Part shown: positions 5,114-12,585 of the stretch, in pieces
Layout: each line of letters begins with the position of its first letter
Position numbering within the stretch: position 1 is the first letter of the stretch
From: a virus
DNA: 25,618 nt
Reading direction: 5' to 3' (one strand)
IMG/VR virus record: IMGVR_UViG_3300040789_000010
Coordinates: 1 to 25,618 of that record
Made by a program: the position numbers and the translations under genes
Notes under the pieces: model-generated
What the model was told of the DNA's origin: nothing
Database searches by the model: none
The model's input: only the letters and a program-made list of their open reading frames with translations

Positions 5114-5580
5114 GTGTCACCGCGCTCGGTCTGCCGCCGCACAGCCCACTCCTCCACCCGCTCCAGGGCGACGATCCGCAGCACGTGAGCTGCGATAGCC
5201 GCCACGGGCGGGGCCAGCGTCAAGAACGTCTCTTGGTAGTAGACCACCCAGAGCCACAGATAGATCAGCCACCCAGCGGTAGCTGCGACCAGCCCAAGGC
5301 GTTCCTTCATCCACGCCACCGTGGAGTCCTGCGGGTCACCCGACAGCAGCAGCCCGCAGAGGATGAGCCCGCCCCCGACCAGGAACGCGGCGGCCATCAG
5401 GATTGTCGGGTAGAGCGGCAGCACCGCCAGGGTGGACGCTGACAGCCACCACGACGCGACCCGGCCAGCGCAGAACGCCGCCCCGAGGACCAGGTACATC
5501 GCCGCCAGGCACACCTCGAACGGGTGCGCCAAGACACGGTCAGGGACCGTGGTGGTGGCGGTGTAGCGACGGTCAGGCAC
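5110..5580 (-). CDS. Four-span integral membrane protein
   Basis: GTG 5580 is chosen because GGAGG lies nine bases upstream and the preceding gene stops within eight bases of overlap; this gives 156 residues. Four hydrophobic segments are visible: around FEVCLAAMYLVLGAAFCAG, LYPTILMAAAFLVGGGLILC, LVAATAGWLIYLWLWVVYY and LTLAPPVAAIAAHVLRIVAL. The C-terminus is charged and cytoplasmic-like (VEEWAVRRQTERGDT). It joins the coiled-coil membrane protein by an ATGA overlap. A holin-like or membrane-remodelling role in lysis is possible from position; no family was recognised. Confidence 0.8.
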   Translation of the reverse strand: MPDRRYTATTTVPDRVLAHPFEVCLAAMYLVLGAAFCAGRVASWWLSASTLAVLPLYPTILMAAAFLVGGGLILCGLLLSGDPQDSTVAWMKERLGLVAATAGWLIYLWLWVVYYQETFLTLAPPVAAIAAHVLRIVALERVEEWAVRRQTERGDT

Positions 5581-6274
5581 CGCTGACCACCTCCCACAAC
5601 GCCGGCACCAGCGGCGGAGTGTGCACCGAGATCGACGCGTGATCCTGCAACGCCCGATACGTGACACCCTCGAAGACCACCAGGTTGCCTACGACATAGT
5701 TCACGCCCGCGAGCCAATCCACCGGGCCGGGGCCGTCGCCGTCAGGGTCGACCCACAGCTCCCACAGGGCCGGTGTGTTCGGGGGCTCCTGCCCGGCCTG
5801 CGCCGTGTGAGCCTGGATGCAGTCGTAGACGTCAGCAGCCCAGATCACCGAGTCGCCGACCTCGTAGACCTGCCCCGGCTCCCAGTTGTCGTCACCGGGG
5901 CCGGGCGCCGGCGTTGAGATGTCTTTCCACCACCGGTAAGCCTGCGGGTCACCATCGTCGCCGGGCTCAGTGGTGTTCGCGGGAATCAGCGACACCCACA
6001 CCGTGCCGGCATGGGCCACGACGAAGTTCAGCGGGTACGCATCATGAGCCCCGGTCGGCTGAACCCACGGCGGGGCCTCGCCCGACGCCACGCCCCGATC
6101 CCGAGCCCGCAGATAGCCCCTAGCCACGTCGTCACGCTCCCGCACCAGGCGCGCCTCCACCTCTTGCGCAAGCCCAGGCGCCTCCTCCAAGGTTCGACGT
6201 GCGTTCATCTCTGCCTGCACGTCCCGGAACAGCCGACGCAGTTCGTCTGTGGACAGCTCGGTCAAGTCAGTCAT
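5573..6274 (-). CDS. Tail-associated carbohydrate-binding protein with tandem CBM-like modules
   Basis: The 233-residue product begins with a charged helix (about 1-55, TDELRRLFRDVQAEMNARRT) that could anchor it to the tail. Three related modules follow, about 67-118, 129-170 and 187-232. The last two have the CBM5/12 (chitin-binding) signature: an aromatic start (DNWEPGQVYEVGDSV; VDWLAGVNYVVGNLV), a mid-module Tyr (VYDCIQAHT; TYRALQDHAS) and a PALWE ending. The first module is more divergent (LNFVVAHAGTVWVSLIPAN). Such repeats usually bind surface glycans, so a receptor-binding or accessory fibre protein is likely. It lies nine bases downstream of the large tail fibre gene, consistent with a shared tip structure. 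The glycan specificity is unknown. Confidence 0.8.
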   Translation of the reverse strand: MTDLTELSTDELRRLFRDVQAEMNARRTLEEAPGLAQEVEARLVRERDDVARGYLRARDRGVASGEAPPWVQPTGAHDAYPLNFVVAHAGTVWVSLIPANTTEPGDDGDPQAYRWWKDISTPAPGPGDDNWEPGQVYEVGDSVIWAADVYDCIQAHTAQAGQEPPNTPALWELWVDPDGDGPGPVDWLAGVNYVVGNLVVFEGVTYRALQDHASISVHTPPLVPALWEVVSGA

Positions 6275-6283
6275 GTTGTACCC

Positions 6284-9200
6284 CTATTCCGTTCCTGTGA
6301 GTCGAAGCCGTGGACGGTCGGACTGGGACGCCCCCGTGCCGTAGTAGTCGATCAGCGGTGACCACACAGTCCGCCCAATCACGAGGCCCTTCGCTAGCCC
6401 CGACTTGATGTCCGCCAGGTGATCTGCGTGCAGGGTCACATAGTCCTTGTCGCCCGGACTGAACGTGACAGGGTTGTTCTTGCTATCGAGCATTCTCTTG
6501 CCGTCATAGATCGTCGGCTCGGTGGACCCGTCCACGTCCAAGGTGCGGATCGTCCCAACCCACAAGTCGACATCGCTGCGGCCCTGCGCCCCAGACAGGT
6601 ACAGCTCCGCCTTGGTGAGGTCGTCCGCAGCAGCGACCTGATCCCGCATGAGCTGACTGAACGGCAGATACGTTCGGTAGCGAGACGAACCACCCTGCCC
6701 GTGCCGCAAGAAGTGAGGGTCGAAAGACGTGTTCTTCCCGAACTGCGACCACACCTGGTGGTCCTCGAATCGCCAGAAGAACCGGAAGTCATCAACCTCA
6801 GCCACCGGGGGCGCCGTCGTCCCGGACGCCCCACCCATCGACGGCTGCCCCGACAGCAACACGGTCGGACCCTCATCAACCACCCAGAAGTAATGCCCCC
6901 GACTATCCACGTCATGCGATGAGTTCGCAGAATCCACCCAGAACAAGACACGGGCGTAGCCGTCGCCGGGCGGGACGTACTCCCACGCCGCAATACGCGA
7001 CTCGAACAGCGACGACCCCGAATCGAAGAACAGCGTGTCACCCACCGGGGACGACGTGACCAGCGGAGCGTCAGTGAGAGCCTTCGTCTCCCGACGCACC
7101 GCCGTAATCCCAGCCGAGAAGTACGAAGTCGGGCAACGCCCACGAAAGCGGGCGTTGAAACGGTACGAATGGCCTTCCTTGACCCTGAACCCGAGCTCGT
7201 AGACGCCCGTCTTAGTGTTGTAAGGACCCACCTTGGTGGAATACTCGCCACGGGCCACGATCCGCTGATAACCCCGGTCCAGAAGCCCCTGAAGGTCGTC
7301 CCCGTCGAGGGTGACACGCGAAGCGTCGACATGCCCCGACGTGACACTACCGTCCGAGCGCAACGCACCAAGCACGGCACCCGTCGCGGGGTCGACCGCA
7401 GCCACCGAGTTGCCCTGCGTCCCACCGAAGGCGGCGATCTCGATCGGGTCACCCCACACCCCCGCCTCGACCTCACGACCCGGCAAGTAGACCCGCACCG
7501 CGCCATCCTTGATGCGCACATGCACCTGCGAGGTGTCCCCCACCTGCAACTCACCCTGCGACAAAATCTTCACCAGGGCGACGATCTCGCCGCCCGTGAT
7601 TTGATCCGCCAAAAGCTGAAGAAACTCACCAGTCTGCGAGGCAATGGCCTGGGCCACCACGGTCGCCATCTGCGCGTCGCCCGTAACCGTCAAGTTCCCG
7701 ATGTTGGCCTCGATGATGTCCGCGAGCTGCACAGCCATGCGGTCGATGACAGCCTGCTGGATGACACCCGTGCCGGCGGTCAACTTGCCGACGTCCAAGG
7801 ACCGCAGGATCGCGTCGCCGAAGTTGACGACCCGCCATGCCGTCCCAGACCACAGCCACTCCGCATACACCTCGCCCGTGGACGCATTCCGGTTGCGGTG
7901 CACGTCATTCACCGCACGGCCAGAATCCGCAGCAGGTGGCCCGCCAGGCTTGTCAGCGGCGAGCACGTCGGTATAGGTGATGGTGTTCTTGCCGGACGCG
8001 GTGACCATCGCAGCATCCGCCGTGGACTGCGCCCCATCAGCAGCAGACTGCGCCGCGTCGGCAGCATCCTGGGCGGCAGCAGCGTCCGCGATGGCCTGCT
8101 GCGCCGCAGAGTCGGCGGCGGCGGCGGCGCTGGCAGCATCGAGCGCGGCCTGGTCAGTGACCGCCACCCACGACGACCCGTCAAAAGTGTGCGGCTTGTT
8201 GTCAGAGGCCCTGATCCATAGGTTTGCGGCGTTCGCCCGCGATCCTGTGGGCGGTGACGCTTGGTAGATGACCTCCCCCTTGGACTCAGCCAGCCCCGCT
8301 GCGGCGAGCGCGGCAGCGTCGGCGTCCGCCGCGTCCGACACGGCCTGGTTGGCAGTGGACTGGGCGGCGTTCGCGGCCACGCGCGCCGCAGCCGACAAGG
8401 TGGCCGTGTCTTGCGTGATCGTCACATCGCTGATCACCCAGCGACCGTCACCATTGTTGTAGTCCAGGATCGCCAGCGCGGATAGCGCCTCGACATCGGC
8501 ATGCACCACAGCGGGGTCGTCTCGGTCAGGCGCGGCGCCCCCCGGCGCGTCCTGCCCGGCTGGCGCATGCCCACGGACCCACCCCGTGTAGGTGACGGGT
8601 CCATCAGCGACGGTCTGCTGGTAGCCCGCGACGGCCACATAGTGCTGCGACGCATACGACGCTGCGCCCTTCTTGTTGACCAGTTCGCCGCTTGCGCTGC
8701 GCCCAGCCACACCCACGTACACCCGATGGTCTGAGCCAGTGGTGTCGCGCGTGACCTCGACGGTGGCCTGCACCCGGTACAGCGCATCAGGGTCGAACGG
8801 CACCTGGTCTTTGGAGATGATCCACCCGTGACCAGGGCCGTCCTTGACCAGCCCATCCGGGGTGCCTACCGCCAACTCGTTAAACAGGTCCCACACTGAA
8901 GCATCGCTGGTGTCAGGCTCCAGCACCACCGAGCGACCCTCGCTGTCCAAGCGAACAAACGCAGCATCAAGGCGACCCTGGGCGTCCACCAGGCTCGCCT
9001 CAGCGGCGTCCAAGTCGCCCTGCAAGTCATCGAACTGCCCCTGGTCGACCAGCGGCTCCACCGTCACCGGCACCGCCACCGAGGGCGGGCCGTGCTTACC
9101 GGCCTGCGAGCGGACCACCAGCCGCACCCACCAGTCCCCCGCCGGTGCTGGCACACCCGCCGTTGACGCGGTACGTGCCCTGATCTCGCCCCGCAACGTG

Positions 9201-9610
9201 CCGCCGGCGGCACCCCAGGACGGGAAGAACACGTCACTGTCACCGAGGTGGACCTCAACGGCGTCGGTGTCGGCCTTCTGGGTCAGGTGCTCGTCGACCT
9301 GGCCCGTGTCCGGGTGCACCAGATGCCCGTCCCACGCGACCTCGACCTCCAGAGCCAGACCCGTGCAGGTCGGCGCCGAAGGTTGCAAAGGTGTCGGGCC
9401 GTCCAGCACCACATGGGTATGGGACCCGTCAGGTTGCTTCCCGATGACGCCCACCAAGGTGCCGGCGGCGTCGTACTCCGGTATCGCCCCATCCTCCAGC
9501 GCGGACGCCGCGAGCTGCGGCGCGACCCGGCCGGCGTTCAGGCGGGCAATGTCACGCTTCAGCTGGTGGATGGTGCGCGCCAAGTCCAGCACCGAGTCCG
9601 ACGTGGCCAT
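6284..9610 (-). CDS. Large tail fibre / tail tip protein
   Basis: This 1108-residue protein is the main candidate for the distal tail fibre. The N-terminus has a coiled coil (MARTIHQLKRD-like helix, about 8-24) and a beta-rich part. Further helices (about 190-225) precede a carbohydrate-binding-like beta region (about 230-395). Two Ala-rich shafts (about 403-440 and 490-533, with repeated DAADAAQSAADG) flank a beta segment. A long helical zone (about 600-677, QAVIDRMAVQLADIIEANIG) resembles the stalk after the hub in lambda J-type tip proteins. The C-terminus (about 760-1108) is beta-rich and is probably the adhesin. ATG 9610 is preferred because GGAGG is five bases upstream; GTG 9613 is possible. 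It joins the upstream gene as TGATG. Confidence 0.85.
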   Translation of the reverse strand: MATSDSVLDLARTIHQLKRDIARLNAGRVAPQLAASALEDGAIPEYDAAGTLVGVIGKQPDGSHTHVVLDGPTPLQPSAPTCTGLALEVEVAWDGHLVHPDTGQVDEHLTQKADTDAVEVHLGDSDVFFPSWGAAGGTLRGEIRARTASTAGVPAPAGDWWVRLVVRSQAGKHGPPSVAVPVTVEPLVDQGQFDDLQGDLDAAEASLVDAQGRLDAAFVRLDSEGRSVVLEPDTSDASVWDLFNELAVGTPDGLVKDGPGHGWIISKDQVPFDPDALYRVQATVEVTRDTTGSDHRVYVGVAGRSASGELVNKKGAASYASQHYVAVAGYQQTVADGPVTYTGWVRGHAPAGQDAPGGAAPDRDDPAVVHADVEALSALAILDYNNGDGRWVISDVTITQDTATLSAAARVAANAAQSTANQAVSDAADADAAALAAAGLAESKGEVIYQASPPTGSRANAANLWIRASDNKPHTFDGSSWVAVTDQAALDAASAAAAADSAAQQAIADAAAAQDAADAAQSAADGAQSTADAAMVTASGKNTITYTDVLAADKPGGPPAADSGRAVNDVHRNRNASTGEVYAEWLWSGTAWRVVNFGDAILRSLDVGKLTAGTGVIQQAVIDRMAVQLADIIEANIGNLTVTGDAQMATVVAQAIASQTGEFLQLLADQITGGEIVALVKILSQGELQVGDTSQVHVRIKDGAVRVYLPGREVEAGVWGDPIEIAAFGGTQGNSVAAVDPATGAVLGALRSDGSVTSGHVDASRVTLDGDDLQGLLDRGYQRIVARGEYSTKVGPYNTKTGVYELGFRVKEGHSYRFNARFRGRCPTSYFSAGITAVRRETKALTDAPLVTSSPVGDTLFFDSGSSLFESRIAAWEYVPPGDGYARVLFWVDSANSSHDVDSRGHYFWVVDEGPTVLLSGQPSMGGASGTTAPPVAEVDDFRFFWRFEDHQVWSQFGKNTSFDPHFLRHGQGGSSRYRTYLPFSQLMRDQVAAADDLTKAELYLSGAQGRSDVDLWVGTIRTLDVDGSTEPTIYDGKRMLDSKNNPVTFSPGDKDYVTLHADHLADIKSGLAKGLVIGRTVWSPLIDYYGTGASQSDRPRLRLTGTE

Positions 9611-10737
9611 CACGCCCTCCCCGCAGCAGCCACCGTCAACACCGCCGTGTCCGTCGCAGGTGTGGTCTCATCGGACAGGACCCGCACCCACTGATGCAGC
9701 CCACCGGCCCACCCCTGCCCGGACCCCTGGATGAAGACCTCGTCGCCGGGCGTCCACGACCCGATCGGCGCCGACGGGTGATCCATCACCGTCACCCGTG
9801 ACACGTCATCGGCCCCGGTGCGCCACGCCAACTCAGCGGCAGCAGCGGCCTCGCAGTCACGGTGAGACTGCAACGCCTTATCGACCACGACCGCGGGGCG
9901 ACGCAACCGGCCGGCGAGCTTGCCCGCGGCGACACCACGACGCATCGTCCGGCCCTCCCCCGCACCGAGCACGACCACCTCGGAGGCCCACGGGCCCGTT
10001 CCCACAGTCGGCTCCACCGTCACGTTCTCCCCCACCACGAACCGCAGATCCGTGCGGCGCCGACCCAGCCGCGGGTACCCGAGCCGCAACCGGTGGGACA
10101 CCGTCTCACCAGCCCAGGCGTGGTGCTCGACGTAGTCCAGGGGCGTGTCGGACGCGAGCTTGTCGACCTCGGACCCGAGGTCATGCGTGGACCAATGGTT
10201 CCACCGGACCGGGCCAGCCGAGAACGACACGTCCTCGCCCTCACCGGTGGTGAACGCCACGTCCCGCTCCTCCTCCCCGACCCTGACGGGGGTGGTGGTG
10301 TCGTCCACGACCACACCCAGGTCGCCACCAGTGAACCCCTGGGCGTGGTCCCAGGCGTGCCGCACCAGGTCAGCCGGGTCGACGTCCACCCACGACCTTT
10401 CACCCTCATACGGGATGCCCTCCAGGTACGCGGAGAACCCCACCGTCGACAACCCCAACGCGGCCCCCTGGCGGGACAACGCCTCATCCGTGACGAGCCC
10501 ACCGGCGACGATCACACCGTCCCGCTCGGCGTAGACCGCGCACGACCACGGCGTCAACACCGGGAGCCCATCAGCGCCCATTAGCCGCGCGACCTCCACC
10601 GGGACCGTCCCCGACACCCCACCCGGCCCAGACAGGGCACGCGCGACCCGCACACCCGTCAACGGCAGGTCCGGCGCGGTCAGAGTCTCCGTGCCGTCAC
10701 CATGCACCCGGGTCGCGACACACCGCCACAAACTCAC
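9610..10737 (-). CDS. Minor tail protein, tail hub (gp37-like)
   Basis: The 375-residue protein resembles the ReqiPepy6 Gp37-like/gp27-type hub proteins of actinophages, which form the ring at the tail tip. Features seen are an N-terminal beta domain with GVRVARALSGPGGVSGTVP, a central part with GLSTVGFSAYLEGIPYEGE and VDVDPADLVRHAWDHAQ, and a C-terminal OB-like end with PGDEVFIQGSGQGWAGG and repeated Val/Thr strands. No enzyme motif is visible. The GTG start overlaps the preceding stop (GTGA) and GGAGG lies five bases upstream. Its position between a baseplate-type protein and the fibre supports a hub or connector role. Confidence 0.75.
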   Translation of the reverse strand: MSLWRCVATRVHGDGTETLTAPDLPLTGVRVARALSGPGGVSGTVPVEVARLMGADGLPVLTPWSCAVYAERDGVIVAGGLVTDEALSRQGAALGLSTVGFSAYLEGIPYEGERSWVDVDPADLVRHAWDHAQGFTGGDLGVVVDDTTTPVRVGEEERDVAFTTGEGEDVSFSAGPVRWNHWSTHDLGSEVDKLASDTPLDYVEHHAWAGETVSHRLRLGYPRLGRRRTDLRFVVGENVTVEPTVGTGPWASEVVVLGAGEGRTMRRGVAAGKLAGRLRRPAVVVDKALQSHRDCEAAAAAELAWRTGADDVSRVTVMDHPSAPIGSWTPGDEVFIQGSGQGWAGGLHQWVRVLSDETTPATDTAVLTVAAAGRA

Positions 10738-11693
10738 TCAGCCTCCTCGACGAACTGCACATCGACGACCACACCCGAGCCGGACCGCAGCCGGGGCTGG
10801 TCAGCCGCAGACGTGCCAGCGTCGATGCGGCCCTTCGTGGCGATGTACACGACCTCGCCGCGCATCCCCGCAGGGACGGCCTTAGAACCCGTCGCGACCC
10901 ACGTCTGCCGCGACGGGCTAGTGACGTCCGACTCGACACGAGTCACCTGGGTCTCGATCTCCTCGACGCCGTTCAGCGTCCGCAGCCGAGTCCACACATG
11001 CCCACCGAAAGCGTTTGGGCACGCCACCTGAGCAAAGGTGGCGATCACGTTGACCTGGGTGGCCCACTCGGGGCAGCGCACCTCGTACGGGCCGATGTCA
11101 GGCCACGTCTCACCACCCGAGGCGGCGGTCGACAACAGGTCCTCGTCGCCGGTGTTCACCCGGTGTGTCCGCAGATCCCGCTGTGTGCGAGGCAGCGCGA
11201 CCTCACGCTGGTCAGTGACCATCCCCTCAGTGATCACCGACGCCGAGCCCGGGATGTTGATCGTCGCCAGCCGGTAGTGCGGCACCGTCAGAGCGGCCCA
11301 CTGGGCACCCGTGAGCACCTGCAGCTCCGCGTAGACCGCGGTGAGCGGGTCCGCCGGCGCAGACACCCCAGCCCGCTCAGGGTCCGGGACAGTGACGACG
11401 ACGTGCCGCTCACGACCAGACGACGACGGGCCAGGGATCGTCACCGTCGCGTCCCCATCCGTAGCGTCCACCCCAGCCACATACGTCTGCCACCGGGACG
11501 TCCCCGACTCCCCACCCGCGACCAGCACCGCACCAGGGGCCACACCCACCGTCAGCCCCGACACCGGCACCACCTTCAGGTGATCCGGCTCCACCACACC
11601 ACGAGCACCGAAGCTCGAGGCATACGTGGCCATCCTCTGCCCCGCCGCAGGGGTCCTCGACCCATCCACCGCGTACGTCGTCATGAAACCCAT
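10734..11693 (-). CDS. Minor tail protein
   Basis: The product has 319 residues from ATG 11693, seven bases after GGAGA. The first half (YAVDGSRTPAAGQRMATYAS, then VSGLTVGVAPGAVLVAGG) matches the layout of actinophage baseplate proteins that start with a short linker and a beta domain; the DPLTAVYAELQVLTGAQW region is typical. The C-terminal half (about 185-319) is a separate beta-sandwich-like part (PYEVRCPEWATQVNVIATFA) that may be a jelly-roll or adhesin module. Precise function is unknown. It lies 25 bases after the distal-tail gene and overlaps the hub gene. Confidence 0.75.
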   Translation of the reverse strand: MGFMTTYAVDGSRTPAAGQRMATYASSFGARGVVEPDHLKVVPVSGLTVGVAPGAVLVAGGESGTSRWQTYVAGVDATDGDATVTIPGPSSSGRERHVVVTVPDPERAGVSAPADPLTAVYAELQVLTGAQWAALTVPHYRLATINIPGSASVITEGMVTDQREVALPRTQRDLRTHRVNTGDEDLLSTAASGGETWPDIGPYEVRCPEWATQVNVIATFAQVACPNAFGGHVWTRLRTLNGVEEIETQVTRVESDVTSPSRQTWVATGSKAVPAGMRGEVVYIATKGRIDAGTSAADQPRLRSGSGVVVDVQFVEEAE

Positions 11694-11718
11694 CAGCGTG
11701 TCTCCTCGGTCTGGTCGG

Positions 11719-12585
11719 TCACAGCGAATGCCAGCCCGGGCGCCACGACACCGTCGCCGTCGCCGTCCGGGTCGCGTCCGCGCACGAGAACGTCAGCTCC
11801 GACTGTCCCGGCGCGAGACGCGCATTTAGACGGGTCCTGCGGGACAACTCCACGCCGTGGCGGCCACCGATCGTCGCCGTCATCGACCTCGTGTCCACCA
11901 CCAGCTGCTCATCGAACGCAACCGGGCCCGGCACGTCCACCGCCCACCCCGGGCCCGTCACAGTGATATCGGAACACTGGCCCGTCACCGGGCCAACCAC
12001 CACCACCCGGAACGGCACCCGCGCGTCACCATCCACGAACACCAGCCCCTGACGGGCCACCGACGACGCACCCCACACCACCGGCCACGTCACCGGCCAC
12101 ACCGCCCCCCCATCGGTGTCCTGCACCAGGCTCAGCTCAAGCGACTCCAGAGCGTCGGCGTAGACCACAGGATCGGTCAGGGCGAAGTCGATGACAACGG
12201 GGCCGGCGCCCTGCCGCGCCAACACACTCCCCGACGGCCCAGAGAAACGGCGGGGGCGACCGAACACGCACACCGTGCGGTCACCGAGGGTGTGCCGCAA
12301 CCGTGCCAGACGCGTGGGTTCTGCCAAGTAACCACGCCACACAGCAGCCAGCCCCCGGGCCGCCGACAGGGCACCGTCAAGATCAGTCGTATTGGTTGAT
12401 ACCGTCCACGCCCACGTTGAACCACCGAGCATGTCCCGCCCAGGCTGCACGCCGTGAACACCAGGCAATGCCTCATCTTGGGTCCGCAGATCAACGCTGC
12501 CAGGATCGAACTCCGTCGCGATTAGGAGACCACGGTCACCCCACTGAACTCCGTCCAGCTCGAACATTCCATCCGCCAGGCTCAT
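11719..12585 (-). CDS. Distal tail (Dit)-like minor tail protein
   Basis: The gene directly after the tape measure in siphoviruses normally encodes the distal tail protein, which joins tube and tip. This 288-residue protein fits: an N-terminal DGVQWGDRGLLIATEFDPGS, a middle with GDRTVCVFGRPRRFSG and DFALTDPVVYADALES, and a C-terminal galectin-like beta region (VVVVGPVTGQCSDITVTG to LNARLAPGQSELTF). FALTDPxVYAD is recurrent in actinophage Dit-type minor tail proteins. ATG 12585 overlaps the tape measure stop (ATGA). The call rests on position and weak sequence resemblance together. Confidence 0.78.
   Translation of the reverse strand: MSLADGMFELDGVQWGDRGLLIATEFDPGSVDLRTQDEALPGVHGVQPGRDMLGGSTWAWTVSTNTTDLDGALSAARGLAAVWRGYLAEPTRLARLRHTLGDRTVCVFGRPRRFSGPSGSVLARQGAGPVVIDFALTDPVVYADALESLELSLVQDTDGGAVWPVTWPVVWGASSVARQGLVFVDGDARVPFRVVVVGPVTGQCSDITVTGPGWAVDVPGPVAFDEQLVVDTRSMTATIGGRHGVELSRRTRLNARLAPGQSELTFSCADATRTATATVSWRPGWHSL

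Noticed and set aside
8010-8400. Repeated short units that could suggest a CRISPR or other array
   Set aside because: They are irregular codon repeats inside the tail fibre frame, without spacers or uniform repeat length.
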